A DNA stretch of 64,000 nucleotides from Aspidapion aeneum (taxonomy: Eukaryota; Arthropoda; Insecta; Coleoptera; Brentidae), in assembly GCA_963576565.1 (NCBI GenBank), contig OY755047.1, forward strand, positions 24,559,171 to 24,623,170, given 5' to 3'. The stretch's first letter is position 1. Each line of letters begins with the position of its first letter. The notes under the pieces were generated by a model. It was not told where the DNA came from. It was given only the letters and a program-made list of their open reading frames with translations, and did not search any database. Of this stretch, positions 41,036 to 52,513 are shown in pieces. Position numbers and translations under genes: made by a program.

Positions 41036-42305
41036 GTTATGAAAATATTTAAGTTGTAAAGTAGTAAAATATGGGGAATTTTGTTCAAAATTTTAGCATT
41101 ATATTAAAAATTTTGACGTTTTTTAATTTTTTCATATGGTTTTATTATAGTTCCTATCAACTTTCTAGAGCTCAGTCCCCTAGCGTTCCTGGAAGTGGGC
41201 AATGATACTTTTATATAACTTTACATTTATAGGGGAGGGAAGTTAATTATAATTTTGGGTGTTTTAAGTTTTTTCTATAGTTTTACCATAGTTTCTACGA
41301 TCTTTCAAATCTCAGCTCTCTAGCGTTTCTCAGTTCGGTTCGGCAATGTTAATTTTACTTAACTTTTATAGGGGGTAATTAAAATTTTGGAGTTTTTCAA
41401 TTTTTTCCTATAGTTTTATCATATTTCCTATTAGTTTTGGTAATTCTCAGATCTCTAGCGCTTCTGAAATTGGGCAATGTTACTTTTACATAAATTTATA
41501 TGTATAGAGGAGGGGAGTAAATTAGAATTTTGGTGTTTTTTAATTTCTTCAAGAGTTTGGTCATAATTTCTCAGTCTGCCAAATTTCAGCGTTGTAGCAT
41601 GTTTGGAAGTATAGTTTTTGCAAAGTCACTTGAATAACTGCTAATACGGGGTTCTATCGATTTCATGAAATTTTGCTTCATTCTTCCCTTCAAAAGTTAT
41701 CCAAATTCATATAAAATCTTCCTGGTAAAATTTCAACCCTACCGACAGAGAAGAGCGCGGCTCTTTGCGGTTCGACCGCAAAGTATTTGTTTTCAGACCA
41801 ACCGAACCCAGGTGGATCGACGGCACCTGATTGGCAGATTTTTTTGAGATGCGCTTTTAATTGCTTTCGGGTGTGCCTTTCGGAATTCCTTTAGTCGGCA
41901 GTATGCAGAGTTAGAAAATAAATCAGTCTCGTTTCTGTAGGTGTAGGAATAGAAAGTTTTATTATCTTTTTTATTTCTTTAGTTTACGCCATAATTAAAT
42001 GAAATAATTTTCATGAGTATATCTACTGCCGCCCATGTCACTTTCTATAAAGGATATGCCGATGGTCGGCTTTTATCCTTGTTCAACTGACTTTGCAAAA
42101 ACTATACAGTAAAATTTTGATGATCTATACATGAGTGAGTGAGTGGCAATTTCCACGTTTTTTAAATTTTCGTAACTACTTTACTACTATGGAAATCCAT
42201 GAAACTTGGAGGGGATGTTAAATCTATGAAGGTTAATGTTTCACGAAAAGATGATACAGCAGTTTTTGCGTGAACTTGGCGGGGCACTGCCGTGCCCCCA
42301 GATTA
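40840..42305 (-). repeat. Repeat family X, copy 2, with tandem units
   Basis: Inverse of 26775-28400. Tandem units lie at 41130-41610 (TATAGTTCCTATCA... CCTATAA), and the far end is AACTTGGCGGGGCACTGCCG at 42270. A 0.5-kb element (41609-42108) interrupts it. Confidence 0.6.
41609..42108 (+). mobile_element. 0.5-kb element with TATAGTTTTTGCAAAGTCA ends, copy 1
   Basis: TATAGTTTTTGCAAAGTCAC opens it, and the inverse (TGACTTTGCAAAAACTATA) closes it. Copy 2 at 42409-42892 is the same element in the opposite orientation. Shared blocks are ATCGATTTCATGAAATTTTG, GGCACCTGATTGG and CTGCATACTGCCGAC-type. Non-coding. Confidence 0.8.
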
Positions 42306-42408
42306 GAAAAAAATTATTATTATTAAAAGAAAATCCGGGCTTGCTGTGGGTTGCCGACGGGTGGGATTTGTTACGAAGTAGATAACATTAAAATATATCC
42401 TGGGTATA

Positions 42409-42892
42409 GTTTTTGCAAAGTCAGTTGAACAAAGGTTAAAGCCGACCATCGGCATATCCTTTAAAGAAAGTGACATATGCGGCGGTAATTTCATTTAATT
42501 ATGGCGTAAACTAAAGAAATAAAAATAGATAATAAAACTTTCTATTCCTACACCTACAGAAACGACACTGATTTATTTTCTAACTCTGCATACTGCCGAC
42601 TAAAGGGGTCCCGAATATCACACCCGAAAGCAATTAAAAGCGCATCTCAAAAAAATCTCCCAATCAGGTGCCGTCTATCCACCTGTGCTGGGTCGGTCAG
42701 AAAACAAATCCTTTGTGCTCGGACCGCCAAGAGTCGCGCCTTTTCTCTGTCGGTAGGGTTGAAATTATACCAGGAAGATTTTATATGAATTTGCATAACT
42801 TTTGAAGGGCAGATTGAAGCAAAATTTCATGAAATCGATAGAACACCGTATTAGGAGCATTTCAGGTGACTTTTCAAAAACTATACATATTA
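42409..42892 (-). mobile_element. 0.5-kb element, copy 2 (inverted)
   Basis: Opens TATAGTTTTTGCAAAGTCAG and closes GACTTTTCAAAAACTATAC. With copy 1 it makes a large inverted repeat around a spacer of about 300 bp that contains the end of repeat X and ATTATTATTATTA. Confidence 0.8.
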
Positions 42893-43415
42893 TTAAGGTA
42901 CCGACAGAGTTCTTTTTCTCTATAACGACGCTCGGTTATAACGACCGAAATTAAGCGGTTACTTCAATGTTATAACGAATACCCAGGTATTTTTTTCCGT
43001 GTGTATTCATCGGTGAACCAAACTATAGTTCATTCCATAATTTTTGGTATAACTTTTTGATAGTAATCAGCTGTTACCATAACAAATAACATAGACCAGC
43101 GAAAAAAAATCGTAAGAAGTTATCCCAAAAATAATGGTATGGACCTTAGAGTTAGGCTACATATTCGGTTATAACAAAATATTTTAACATACAGGGACTC
43201 TATGCCAAATTCAGAACTCTGCCTAAACATATTTTCTTTACTTTCCTAATAATCTCCGGAACTGACAATCCAATTTTCATCAATCACAGCTAAAAATACT
43301 TCTTGATAGATGGAATTTTCTTTTGCACTTGCGTCAAATAATTGTTAGACATAACGACTTTACTTTGAGCGTACCTCATATAGGTCCATTTTTAGGTGAT
43401 GAGTAATAGATAATA
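42893..43415. other. Intergenic DNA ending in an LINE target site
   Basis: No gene. Contains CTATAACGACGCTCGGTTATAACGACC near 42921, a short direct repeat. AGTAATAGATAATA at 43402-43415 is the left copy of the LINE target duplication. Confidence 0.35.
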
Positions 43416-44450
43416 AGTGGGGACTAGACGTTAATCTCAATAAGACAGAGTATATGTGTATCGGTGGAATGAAACAGGATCGAATCTTAAATACCGGGCA
43501 GCGAATTCAGTCCTGTGATGAGTATAAATACTTTTTTTTTTTATTTGTCAAACACACTGTGTTTTTTTTAATTACAATCTAGTCAGTAAGACTAATTAGC
43601 AATTTTGTTTTAACTTAATTTACTAGAAAAGTCAGATTTAAACTTAGGGTTCACTCAACAGTTCTCCCCGCTTTGTTTAGTCTGTAACTCACAATTGTGT
43701 TGTGTTTCTCGGTTTATAGCATTATTTTGTTTTATGTATAATTCACTTAATTTACTAGCTCAAACGGCTTCACTCTTTTTAGACTTCGAACTAGCATAGT
43801 ATTGTCTAGAAGCTGAATTGCTTCCACATTCACATGCCGATGGAGTCTATCTTCATGGTATAAATACTTAGGTCTAAAAACTACAGCTGACGGAACACTA
43901 GACAAAGCTATAAAAGATCAAAACGTACAAGGAAGAAAAGCAATAACTTTATTAAATGGAATAATTTGGGACCAAAGTATATCAAACCATAACAAAAAGC
44001 TTATATATAACACTATTGTAAAAAGTATTATTATATACTGCTCAGAAGTATGGCCAATCAAGGATAGAACAGAAAAAATGCTTTCCGCTACGGAGATGGA
44101 CTATTGGAGAAGAGCAGCAGGGAAATCAAAAAGAGAAAGAGTTACAAATCAAAGAATAAGAGTAATTATGACAGTGGGTGAACGTACTTTAGTGGATGAT
44201 ATAAGATGAAAACAACTGGTGTGGTACGGACATGTACAAAGAATGAATGATAAAAGACTACCCAAACAAATACTACAATGGAAACCAACTGGCCGAAGAA
44301 AACGAGGACGGCCAAGGAGAAGCTGGAGAGAAGGAATAGACAGTGAAATAAGCATAAGAGGCCTAGATGATGAATTATGGGCAAACAGAAACGAGTGGAG
44401 ATTGAGTATCGGAAGACATAGAACGTTGTGAAACCGATAAATATATATAT
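43416..44450 (+). mobile_element. RTE-like LINE, 5'-truncated insertion (copy 2)
   Basis: A 14-bp duplication AGTAATAGATAATA at 43402-43415 and 44451-44464 bounds the insertion. The coding part gives DVNLNKTEYMCIGGMKQD, SCDEYKYLG, then (after a nested insertion) the same C-terminal stretch as copy 1, ending in [38 protein letters not shown] and [15 protein letters not shown] at 44431. One in-frame TGA (44205-44207) breaks it. The basic [10 protein letters not shown] end is typical of RTE-clade proteins. A short (AT)n tail ends the copy. It lacks endonuclease and the catalytic part of the RT. Confidence 0.88.
43532..43857 (-). mobile_element. Nested LINE 3' end, 326 bp, poly(A) tail
   Basis: It is inserted at GTATAAATAC, duplicated at 43522-43531 and 43858-43867; copy 1 of the host LINE (16458-16467) has a single, empty site. 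Read on the minus strand it begins with about 37 open codons (HEDRLHRHVNVEAIQLLDNT, then RSLKRVKPFELV-stop). It continues as a 3' UTR and ends ACAAATAAA plus A run. The RLHRH...LLD...RLKR pattern resembles the C-terminus of Jockey-like LINE ORF2, so I read it as a 5'-truncated LINE of that kind; the clade is tentative. Confidence 0.75.
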
Positions 44451-44482
44451 AGTAATAGATAATATTTTGTTATAGCTTTTTT

Positions 44483-44728
44483 CAGTGGCGGATTCATAGT
44501 GGGGCCGGTGGGGCCCGGGCACCCCCCGTCACTGCATTAACCGCAATTTTTAATTTTTTTGATAAAAAATACGTAGTATTTCAAAAATTTTCGCCTGCAG
44601 CGCATTTTTTATACTTGTCAATTAAAATTTCAGACTTAAAACTTAATAAAATCTACAAGAAAAAGATATATTTTGGTTTTCGCTTTCTCCTTGGCCTCTC
44701 CCCCTTCGAAATCCTGCATCCGCCACTG
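44483..44728. mobile_element. hAT-like MITE, CAGTGGCGGAT ends (246 bp)
   Basis: CAGTGGCGGATTCATAG at the left and the inverse of CAGTGGCGGATGCAGGATT at the right. The flanks GCTTTTTT (44475-44482) and GCTTTAAT (44729-44736) match at 6 of 8 positions, fitting an aged 8-bp hAT duplication. The interior has GGGGCCGGTGGGGCCCGGGC near the left end. Confidence 0.7.
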
Positions 44729-44736
44729 GCTTTAAT

Positions 44737-45607
44737 TTGCCGAGATGCCTAGCCTTTTCCACTGCGAAAACTCTTGAAAGTGATTCCAAAGAGAGTGCGC
44801 AGAAGCAGATACCTGTCGAGCGCCGCACATTGAACTGTCCTGTGGACAAAACTAGATAAATCGATTTTCGACTTCATGAAATTTAAACTTTTTTTTGTAA
44901 AAAATTTTTAGTCCAACAAGTCCTATGTTAAGTGGTTACTAGTCCAGGAGCCGATTAGTTACTAGTTAAATAAACCATTTTGGTATTTCCGCGTGTGATG
45001 TTTTATTTGCAATGTTGCCATTTGTTTCTAAAGGCAAAGTCACAGAAAAAATATTACCCGGTTACTTACTCTTCATTGTTACTTTTTTCATTTCATTTTA
45101 ATATGAAGTTGGGGCCGTTAAAGCAACTTATTTGTGAGATAAACATTTTTCATGTTTTATATGTAACATGAAATCTTCAGATTTAAGCAAAAACTTAGTT
45201 GTTATTAAGTAGTAGTAGTAGTGGTGGGAAGATCATTTTGGTTTAGCGACTAGGCACACGGCGCGCCCTTTTCACAAACCCCGATTTTTTCGTACACCAT
45301 ATATCAAACTGATGCACGTACCCCTTAGGATGCAAGTTTTCTTTCTCTAAGAGGACTTAATTTTGTCTCGCACCTCTTTGACGAGAGCAGGGATCTTTAT
45401 ACTACGTAGCAAGTATACAAAGTGGACCCACGCGTTTACACCCCTTCTGAAAGGTGCTCCTGCTACATGTTAGACTTGTATCTATCTAACATCGCTATCG
45501 TCCCAGCAAAACTTTGTGACGATAGACTTTTTTCCTTTACAGCGCAACAGTCGTGGTCGTCGTGAGTTGACTGTAGGAGATTCATGCTGGCGCCATCTTA
45601 TCATCAT
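44737..45607. other. Unexplained region, partly GC-rich
   Basis: No repeat partner within the window. Positions 45240-45600 have balanced composition and include CTTTTTTCCTTTACAG at about 45526-45541, which resembles a plus-strand splice acceptor. The frame after it runs into LINE sequence at about 45610. A GTAGTAGTAG run lies at 45210-45222. Confidence 0.3.
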
Positions 45608-46273
45608 ACATCATCATACAACAGTGTGCTTTTCACCATTGTTTCATATATGTTAAATTTTACATTATTTTTTATCTCTCTGCTCCATAAAATACTGTTA
45701 AGACAACCAATAACCTTTTTTGCTTTTACTATTCTTTTTTCCAGTTCTTTACAGTCTGTTCCTGTCTTATCACATGTGACACCCAAGTATACATACTCAT
45801 TGCATGCAGATTTCACTTGATTTGTTTCCAATATATAAGTACTGTGTCTTGTCCACGTTCACTGTTAACCCCCACTTTTGGTATTCTTCCGTTAACTTTC
45901 TCATCATATACTCCATGTCTTGTTTATCATTAGCTACAATTACTTGGTCGTCAGCAAACTGTAGTGTGTATATGGTTAATCGGTCGTTAAGTTGTATTCC
46001 CATGCCGTGTACTTTGCGTTTCCAGTTTTTTAGAGCTACTGCGATATATATTCTAAAAATAGTTGGAGAGATACAACATCCCTGTCTTAAGCCTTTCGTT
46101 ATCAGGAATTCTTTTGAAAGTCAAATTCCAATTTTAATTTTAGATTTTGACCCTCTGTATAGTTCTTTTATCGCTTTTATGTATGTATGATTGATATAAG
46201 TCCGCTCTAGCACTGTCCATAATTTTTCTACTGGAACGGTATCATATGCTTTTTGTAGGTCCACAAAGGTCCT
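45608..46273 (-). pseudogene. RTE-like LINE fragment with the RT active site (copy 5)
   Basis: Minus strand, in order: DLQKAYDTVPVEKLW-like (starting near 46262), KGLRQGCCISPTIFRIYI, then LQFADDQVIVANDKQDMEYM carrying the reverse transcriptase catalytic FADD box, KWGLTVNVDKTQYLYIGN, CNEYVYLGVTCDKTG and LWSREIKNNVKFNIYETMVK. Two frame breaks (near 45815 and 46010) interrupt it. It ends abruptly near 45615 in TCATCATAC and at 46273 in unrelated GC-rich sequence. It shows that the other copies belong to the same reverse-transcriptase family. Confidence 0.85.
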
Positions 46274-46500
46274 GGACTACACCTGCGTATAATATCGATA
46301 TTCAAGGTCAACTTATATTTTGCGTACAACGCATCGCATGCTAATTTGATGACGACTGTTGAACGCTGAAAAGGAAGTGAGCGGCAGGGCGACGGACTTT
46401 TTGCATTGTTGTTCGAGACGCGAACCTTCTGCATGTGAAGCCGACGACCATACCAGGGCACAACCCTGCCGCCATTATTACTAAGTAGGTAGTTATTGAA
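46274..46500. other. CpG-containing GC-rich block with a short ATG frame
   Basis: The minus strand has ATGGCGGCAGGG at 46475 opening 44 codons (MAAGLCPGMVVGFTCRRFAS...) to a stop at 46341. Composition and CpG content are much higher than nearby. It could be a host 5' region or part of an unknown repeat. The function of the peptide is unknown. Confidence 0.25.
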
Positions 46501-48372
46501 TTTTTTACAACCACGAAATTAACATTTAGAGCCTGCGCACTTTGTTAGGAATTACTCTTAAGAATCTTCGAAGAAAGCTCAGGGTCTTAAAAAAATGAAG
46601 CTCTTTTCAAAAATTCAGCCTGTTACTCATCAATTAAAAATAGACCGGAATAATGTGAACTATAATATAACTAACCATTTTTGACCTTCAGCACATATTT
46701 ATTTTAATTTATTTTTTAATGTCTATTGCAGACAAAACTGCGAAAAGCACTTTTCGTCAAAGCATTTCTACAGCAAAATTTTGATGTCTGCTTTAAAATG
46801 TTAAAATGTTTTAAACCTCTAAACCTCGTAATACGCCTGCTAGCTAACAGAAAAATCTTACGGATCTTAAATAAATACTTTTGAAAACATTTTAAAAGCT
46901 TTAATATAAAATCTTTTCCGTTTTTTTTTGGCTTATATTTAGACCGTTGTCAAGCGCAGAAGTCTAGACATGCATAGATTAGAGACCCTGTATGTATGAC
47001 ATATTTTAACTAAATAGAGACGCGACAAACCCATCAAAGTCATTGACACTCAAATTTTTTGGTTATGTGATTTTCTTGTCAAGTTAATTGACGTTTCACT
47101 AAAATATTTGAAGTTGTTAGCGGAAGGACTCCTCGCCCAACCCCCCCCCCCCCGCCATGAACCGAACCGAACCGATACCCCCCCCCCGCCTCAAGGATCC
47201 TGGTGCCCCATGGGCACTCTAAGCTTTATTAAGTAGTAAAAACTAAAAATTGGTACAACCGTAAAAAAAAGAATACCCTGAGCAACTTATTATTTAGATA
47301 GTTAAGCAATATTACGCATCTTTTCAGGCAGTGTGGAAATTAAACAATTTTGCCGGCGCTCCCGTTCGTAAAATCGACCTTTTTGCTTGATACGAGAAAA
47401 ATAAAGTTTACCGTTCAAAGCCCAAAGCATCATGCATCGCGGTAAGAAAGACAAAACCAAAGAAACTCAGTGCACCTGTAATTCGTAATATTAGATAACA
47501 CAGTCCCTTAACACCTACCAAGGGCGACAGGCGCACGAGGGTGCCCAAATGAAGAATTAAAAATAAATTAGCCCCAAAAATTTTCGCTTGTGATTTTTCT
47601 TGGTTCTTAGCAACAAATTTTTTCTGGCGCCATTTTTTCCAAAAAAATAATGTTTCTAAAATGTTCGTCTGCGACGCCCTTTTTTTCGTTAAATCTACAA
47701 GTTTTTTATTGCGGTGCCATTTTTGTTCAGATACTTAATTTTTTTTTAATTTTCGCCTATAACGCATTTTTTTTTTTAATTTTTCAGTGGTTTTTTTTAA
47801 TTTAGCAATTTTTTCCGCAAAGTATTATTATTTTTAATTTTCGTGGAGTAAGGGTTTAGGTAAGGGGGCGCCAAATTTATTGTTTGCCTACACAAAAATA
47901 CCTAGCAACGGAACTAACTAAGTGTGGCGCTTAAATACCTCTGAAACTAACCAAAACTTTTGTATTTGGTCCCATTTTTCCCGAAAATTTTGGCGCCTTA
48001 TTTTGTTCAATAATTTTAGTTTTCTAAAATGTCTGTTTTCGTTCTTATTATAAATTTTCTTCTTTGGCACCATTTTTTCCAAAAAGTACTTGATTTTTAA
48101 AAAAAAAAATTTGCACCTATATCTACAAAAAAAAAATTCAGTTCGATTTTTTCCAAAACGTACTAGAACTAAAGTTTTTTGTTTTTTTTTCCAAAAAACA
48201 AAATATTAACCCGTTAGAGTATCGGTAGCGTGCCATTTCAATTCGACACCATTTTAATATAACCATAAAAAGTAGGAAGCTATTTTAATTTGATACTTAT
48301 TTCTACGTAAAAAAAATTGGCGCCCTTTTAATCCTCTGCCCCCTCCGCCCTTTGAACCACGCTACGCCGCTG
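46501..48372. repeat. Degenerate hAT-like element region
   Basis: Ends GAACCACGCTACGCCGCTG at 48372, the same end as at 16446. 47560-48340 repeats words like GGCGCCATTTTTTCCAAAAA, GACGCCCTTTTTTTCG and GGTGCCATTTTT. C runs at 47136-47153 and 47177-47185 surround GAACCGAACCGAACCGA. No transposase frame survives. 46501-47100 is AT-rich and unassigned. Confidence 0.4.
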
Positions 48373-48530
48373 CCAGAGCTATCAAAACGGACGGGCCAGG
48401 ACCTACAACTTTATTGACGTCACAGCGTAGGCTGACTTTCTTTTTGATTGTCATGTCACGCCACAGCTGATTGTATTTAAAATATTGAAGTTGGAATGAC
48501 GGTTGATGAATATATGATTTTTCAAAGTAA
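48373..48530 (+). repeat. GCTATCAAAACGG-family fragment, copy III
   Basis: AGCTATCAAAACGGACGGGC, ATTGACGTCACAGC, ACAGCTGATTGT and AATATTGAAGTTGGAATGAC match copies I and II; truncated at about 48530. Confidence 0.65.
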
Positions 48531-48589
48531 TTTGGAAACGCGGGACAAACCAAATAGCCAGAAGAGGCAATCAACAGAAAGGTGTGGAC

Positions 48590-49110
48590 TCAAACAGACA
48601 AAAGAATAAAAAAATCACAGGGATTCAACCGACATGTGTAAGGAAAATAGGGCGTGGGTCATTCCTTCAAAACCCACCAGTTTTGAAAAGAGAGCACAGC
48701 AATAAGCGCACATTGATACCAATAGTGATCCTCCAGTATTGGAAAGGCAAGTTAAACCTTCAGACCCTGTAGAAATGCCTGTACCGAGTACTTCAAGGCA
48801 AGAGGCATTACAAAATTCCCAAGAAGAGTCCAGAAGTGCGTCCTGCAGTCCATGCTTAGGTTTTGAGAAATCTAAACCAGATGACAGCCACAAAACGAAC
48901 TGTTGTCAGAAAAGAAGTCCTTCCAAGACGCAGCTCAAGACTGAATAGGAAATAGTGAATTAAGTGTGGAGGGATGTAATGTATTGTTTGTGTATAAACT
49001 TGTACAGAGACCCCATGTGGTATAGAATAATAGTGTGACCCTTGATATGCGCGGTGTCTTGAACGCCAATCGTGGCTGATCACGGATGCATCTAATGAAC
49101 AGTAATAATT
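48590..49110 (+). pseudogene. Possible 3' end of another LTR retrotransposon
   Basis: Short overlapping frames give PPVLERQVKPSDPVEMPVP and then, in another frame, KRTVVRKEVLPRRSSRLNRK-stop at about 48950; the RRSSRLNR end resembles the basic C-termini of gypsy-type pol. It is followed by GTGTGGAGGGA (a possible polypurine tract) and TGTAATGTATTGTTTG, which could open an LTR. No second LTR or other pol domain was found here, so this is tentative. Confidence 0.3.
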
Positions 49111-49179
49111 AACGGCTAATTAACGTGATAATCAACCCCGTACCAGCTCGAAGCACTCTTCATAAACCTCTGCCAAGGT

Positions 49180-49610
49180 AATGAATATATTACATTGATC
49201 TTGAAATTTTTGTAGCACGAACCCCCTTCGATGGGTATACTTTACTAGTCTAGTGATACTTTGTTTTAAAGCTCTCTTAAATATCTTTACAACCGTGTAA
49301 AAATTTCGAAAATCCATCGATTTGTTTTTTGATTTCAAATTTTCAAATTAAACATGGAATGATAAATTAAGCATTAAATCCGAGAAATAACAAAATTCTA
49401 ATTAAATTTTTACTTTATCAGTCCATATTAAATTTTAAAGTTTAAAGGCAATTATTTCAAAAACTAATAGATTGATTTTTGAAATTTTTACGCGGTTTTA
49501 AGGACATTCAAAAGGCTTTCAAAACAAGGTATCACTAGACCCACTTCCCCTATTCAAAATATAGGGGTTCTTGCTACAAAAAAATTCAAGATAGTCAAAA
49601 AGTGTCCCCC
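49180..49610. repeat. Inverted repeat, ~170-bp arms
   Basis: TTGATCTTGAAATTTTTGTAGC, ACTAGTCTAGTGATACTTTG and AATTTCGAAAATCCATCGAT on the left pair imperfectly with GCTACAAAAAAATTCAAGAT, GGTATCACTAGACC and ATAGATTGATTTTTGAAATT on the right, about a centre near 49400. Confidence 0.55.
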
Positions 49611-49714
49611 TTGCAAACAAAATCGACGTGTCTGAGCGTTTCTCCAAATTTGCACTCTAAATACCCAAAAAGGCCTCTGTTTCGATGTTTGTGAAACACC
49701 GTGTCTATTATTTA

Positions 49715-50025
49715 TTTTAAATTATTTTAGACTTGTATTTTACAAGGTATGATTTTTGCCATTTTACCCATTTAAGGGGCCCACTGTGCACGGGCCGGTG
49801 CTGTATATAAAAGTTAAAAATAGCAATTTTTTTTTTTTACTTTGTTTTTTTTTTCAATGAATGAAGTGATTACTGATTTGCAATATTCGATTAAAAGCCC
49901 ATTGGTTTGAATGATTAAAACGTCAAGTCAAGGTTCGGTTTAAAGTAAAATTGTGGATTTTGGCTGGATTGGTTTTTAATGAAAACTAATTTTAAACTCT
50001 CTTTGGGCGCTTTCGGCTCCCCCCC
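49715..50025 (+). repeat. Direct duplication, unit 1
   Basis: TTTTAGACTTGTATTTTACA through AAGGGGCCCACTGTGC is repeated at 50205-50272. TGCTGTATATAAAAGTTAAA through TTTGGGCGCTTTCGG is repeated at 51185-51397. Unit 2 is split by TIR element B, so unit 1 shows the approximate pre-insertion sequence. Confidence 0.75.
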
Positions 50026-50107
50026 TTCTAGTGAGATCGCATGCGCAGTTTGACTTTTATTCGATTTTGAGGGAGAACTCCTTCTCAGTCATTCCAGAAT
50101 TCATACA

Positions 50108-50205
50108 CAGGGCTATCAAAACGGAAGGCTGAATTTGTTTTAGATGGTCACGTTACGTCACAGCTGATTGTCTTTAAAATATTGAAGTTAGAATCAATAT
50201 TTAAA
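50108..50205 (+). repeat. GCTATCAAAACGG-family fragment, copy IV
   Basis: GGGCTATCAAAACGGAAGGC ... CACAGCTGATTGTCTTTAAA, ATATTGAAGTTAGAAT; truncated. Confidence 0.6.
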
Positions 50206-50276
50206 TTATTTTAGACTTGCAGTTTGCAAGGTATGATTTTTGCCATTTTACCCATTTAAGGAGCCCACTGTGCGCC

Positions 50277-51172
50277 ACGGTGGTCAGCTTGTCGGTTCTG
50301 AACGATCGAAAATATTGTATGGTTGTAATTTTGACAAATTGATGCTGAAACTTAGGAAATGTCAACTAGCGTTTAAAGAATGTGATTTTAATATACTGTG
50401 CATTCTGAGGATGGTACAGTCGCCTCCAAAAGTATAGTCGCATATCGTTTTTTCCTGTTAGGCAAATAACTTTTAAAAATTGATATTTGGATAGTGTGTG
50501 TACGTAATTAGCTCAAAGCTTTGTCTTATTTGACATAATTTTTTCATAAAAATTTAACTAAATTTATTAATCTTGCTATATTATATATCAATATAGATCA
50601 ATCACATTCAAATTTTGCAAGGTTTTCTTACTATGCACTAGACTTTATCGTAGTCTTTATATTCACTATTTTTTCATACATAGTTCAAAACGGATTGCTT
50701 TTATCCTGTGAAACCGGTATCTTGTGCCACACGTTAAATAAATTACGTCGGCCAATCCCATGTGCCAAAGCTGAAAAAGTCATAGCTAATACTCCGGCAA
50801 AAACCGGCAGCTGAGTGTAGCACAAATACAACCCTTGATACATGATTGAAATAATAAAATCACGCAATTGATACGTAATGATAAAGACTTTTTCAGTCTA
50901 AGATATATAATATATATTTAAAAAGTTATAATAATTCAATACACAACTTTTATCTATTTTTTTAATAAGCAAATTGAAACTTTGGTAATGGTTTAATAGT
51001 AAAAATTAAAGATACTAACCCATGTTTATAATAAACGCGAAGAAAGTTAGTTGATCGATTTTCTGCGTTGGGGTTTACTAATAAGGTAATATGGCACTTT
51101 TTTTAGGTGTTTATGATAGAATAGTTGGATATTGATGTTTTGATCGTCTAAATTAGACAAGCTGACCTCCGT
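50277..51172 (+). mobile_element. TIR element copy B (896 bp)
   Basis: ACGGTGGTCAGCTTGTCGGT at the left, GACAAGCTGACCTCCGT at the right. GCGCC flanks both sides (50272-50276, 51173-51177). It contains the empty CTAT (ATAG on plus, 50680-50683) site of the gypsy element in copy A. Non-coding; a 60-codon minus-strand frame at 50685-50867 is not conserved in copy C. Confidence 0.85.
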
Positions 51173-51502
51173 GCGCCGGCCAGTGCAGTATATAAAAGTT
51201 AAAAATAGCGAAATTTAATTTTTTCTACTTTCTATTTTTTTTCAATGAATGAAGTGATTACTGATTTGAAATATTCGATTAGAAGCCCATTGGTTTGAAT
51301 GATTAAAACGTCAAGTCAAGGTTCAAAGTAAAATTGTGGACTTTGGCTGGAGTTGTTTTTAATGAAAACTAATTTTAAACTCTCTTTGGGCGCTTTCGGT
51401 TTATCGGTAAATAAGTAAACAGTGGCCACAATGTTTTAAAATAAATTCTCTAGCCTGTTTGTACACTCCTGTGTTTGATTTAATAAACTTTACCCACGAC
51501 GC

Positions 51503-52506
51503 ACGGTGGTGAGCTTGTCGGTTCTGAACGATCGAAATTATATTTTAATTTTAAAAAAATTGATGCTGAAGGTTAGGAAATGTCAACTAGCATTTAAAAA
51601 ATGTGATTTTAATATATTATGCATTCTGGAGATGGTACAGTCGCTTCCAAAAAAAATGTTGCATATCGTTTTTTTCCTCTTAAGCGAAAAACTTGAAAAA
51701 TTGATAGTTTGAGAGTGTGTGTACGTAACTAACTTATAGCTTTTTTATTTAACATGGCTTTTTTATAGAAATTTAACTAAATTTATTAATCTTGCTATAC
51801 TATAAATCAATTTTTCACAATGCACTGATATTCTTTATCGTAGTCTTTATATTCACTATTTTCACATAAATAGTTCAAAACGGATTGATTTTTATCCTGT
51901 GAAACCGGTGTTTTGTGCCACATTTTAAATAAATTACGTCGACCAATCCCATGCGCCAACGCTGAAACAATAAATCATAGCTAATACAGCGGCAAGAAGC
52001 GGCAGCTGAATGTAGCACCTATATAACCCTTGATACATGATTGAAATAATAAAGTCACAAACGCAATTGATACGTAACGATCCAGACTTTTTCAGTCCAA
52101 TATAATATAATACATATTTGAAAAATTATAGTAAAACAATACACAACTTTTATCTAATTTTTTTAATAAGCTAATTGAAACTTTGCAAATGGTTTAATAG
52201 TAAAAATTAAAGATACTAACCCATATTTAAAATATACCTGAAAAGATCACCATATAAACTCTGGTTTTTCAACTTGGAGCACTTTTGAAAATCGCCTTTC
52301 AGCGCGGAATAAGTGCGGATCATTATACAGGCTATCAAACGGCCTATGCTTGTCGTCGTGACAAGTGACAACGAGTTAGTTGATCTATTTTCTGCATTGG
52401 GGACTACTAATAAGGTAATTATTCACTTTTTTTAGACAGTGGTTATGGTAGAAAATAGTTCGATATTGAGGTTTCGATCGTCTAAATTAGACAAGCTGAC
52501 CTCCGT
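51503..52506 (+). mobile_element. TIR element copy C (1004 bp)
   Basis: ACGGTGGTGAGCTTGTCGGT at the left and GACAAGCTGACCTCCGT at the right, with 7-bp flanks ACGACGC (51496-51502) and GCGACGC (52507-52513). It is the longest copy, and includes the block GCGCGGAATAAGTGCGGATC present in A but missing from B. The empty gypsy site is at 51870-51873. Confidence 0.85.
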
Positions 52507-52513
52507 GCGACGC

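Noticed and set aside
44149..44522. Minus-strand frames of 68 and 118 codons
   Set aside because: They are antisense shadows of the RTE-like LINE C-terminus on the plus strand.
45526..45605. Plus-strand exon after a CTTTTTTCCTTTACAG acceptor
   Set aside because: The frame runs directly into antisense LINE sequence and has no donor, so it is not supported.
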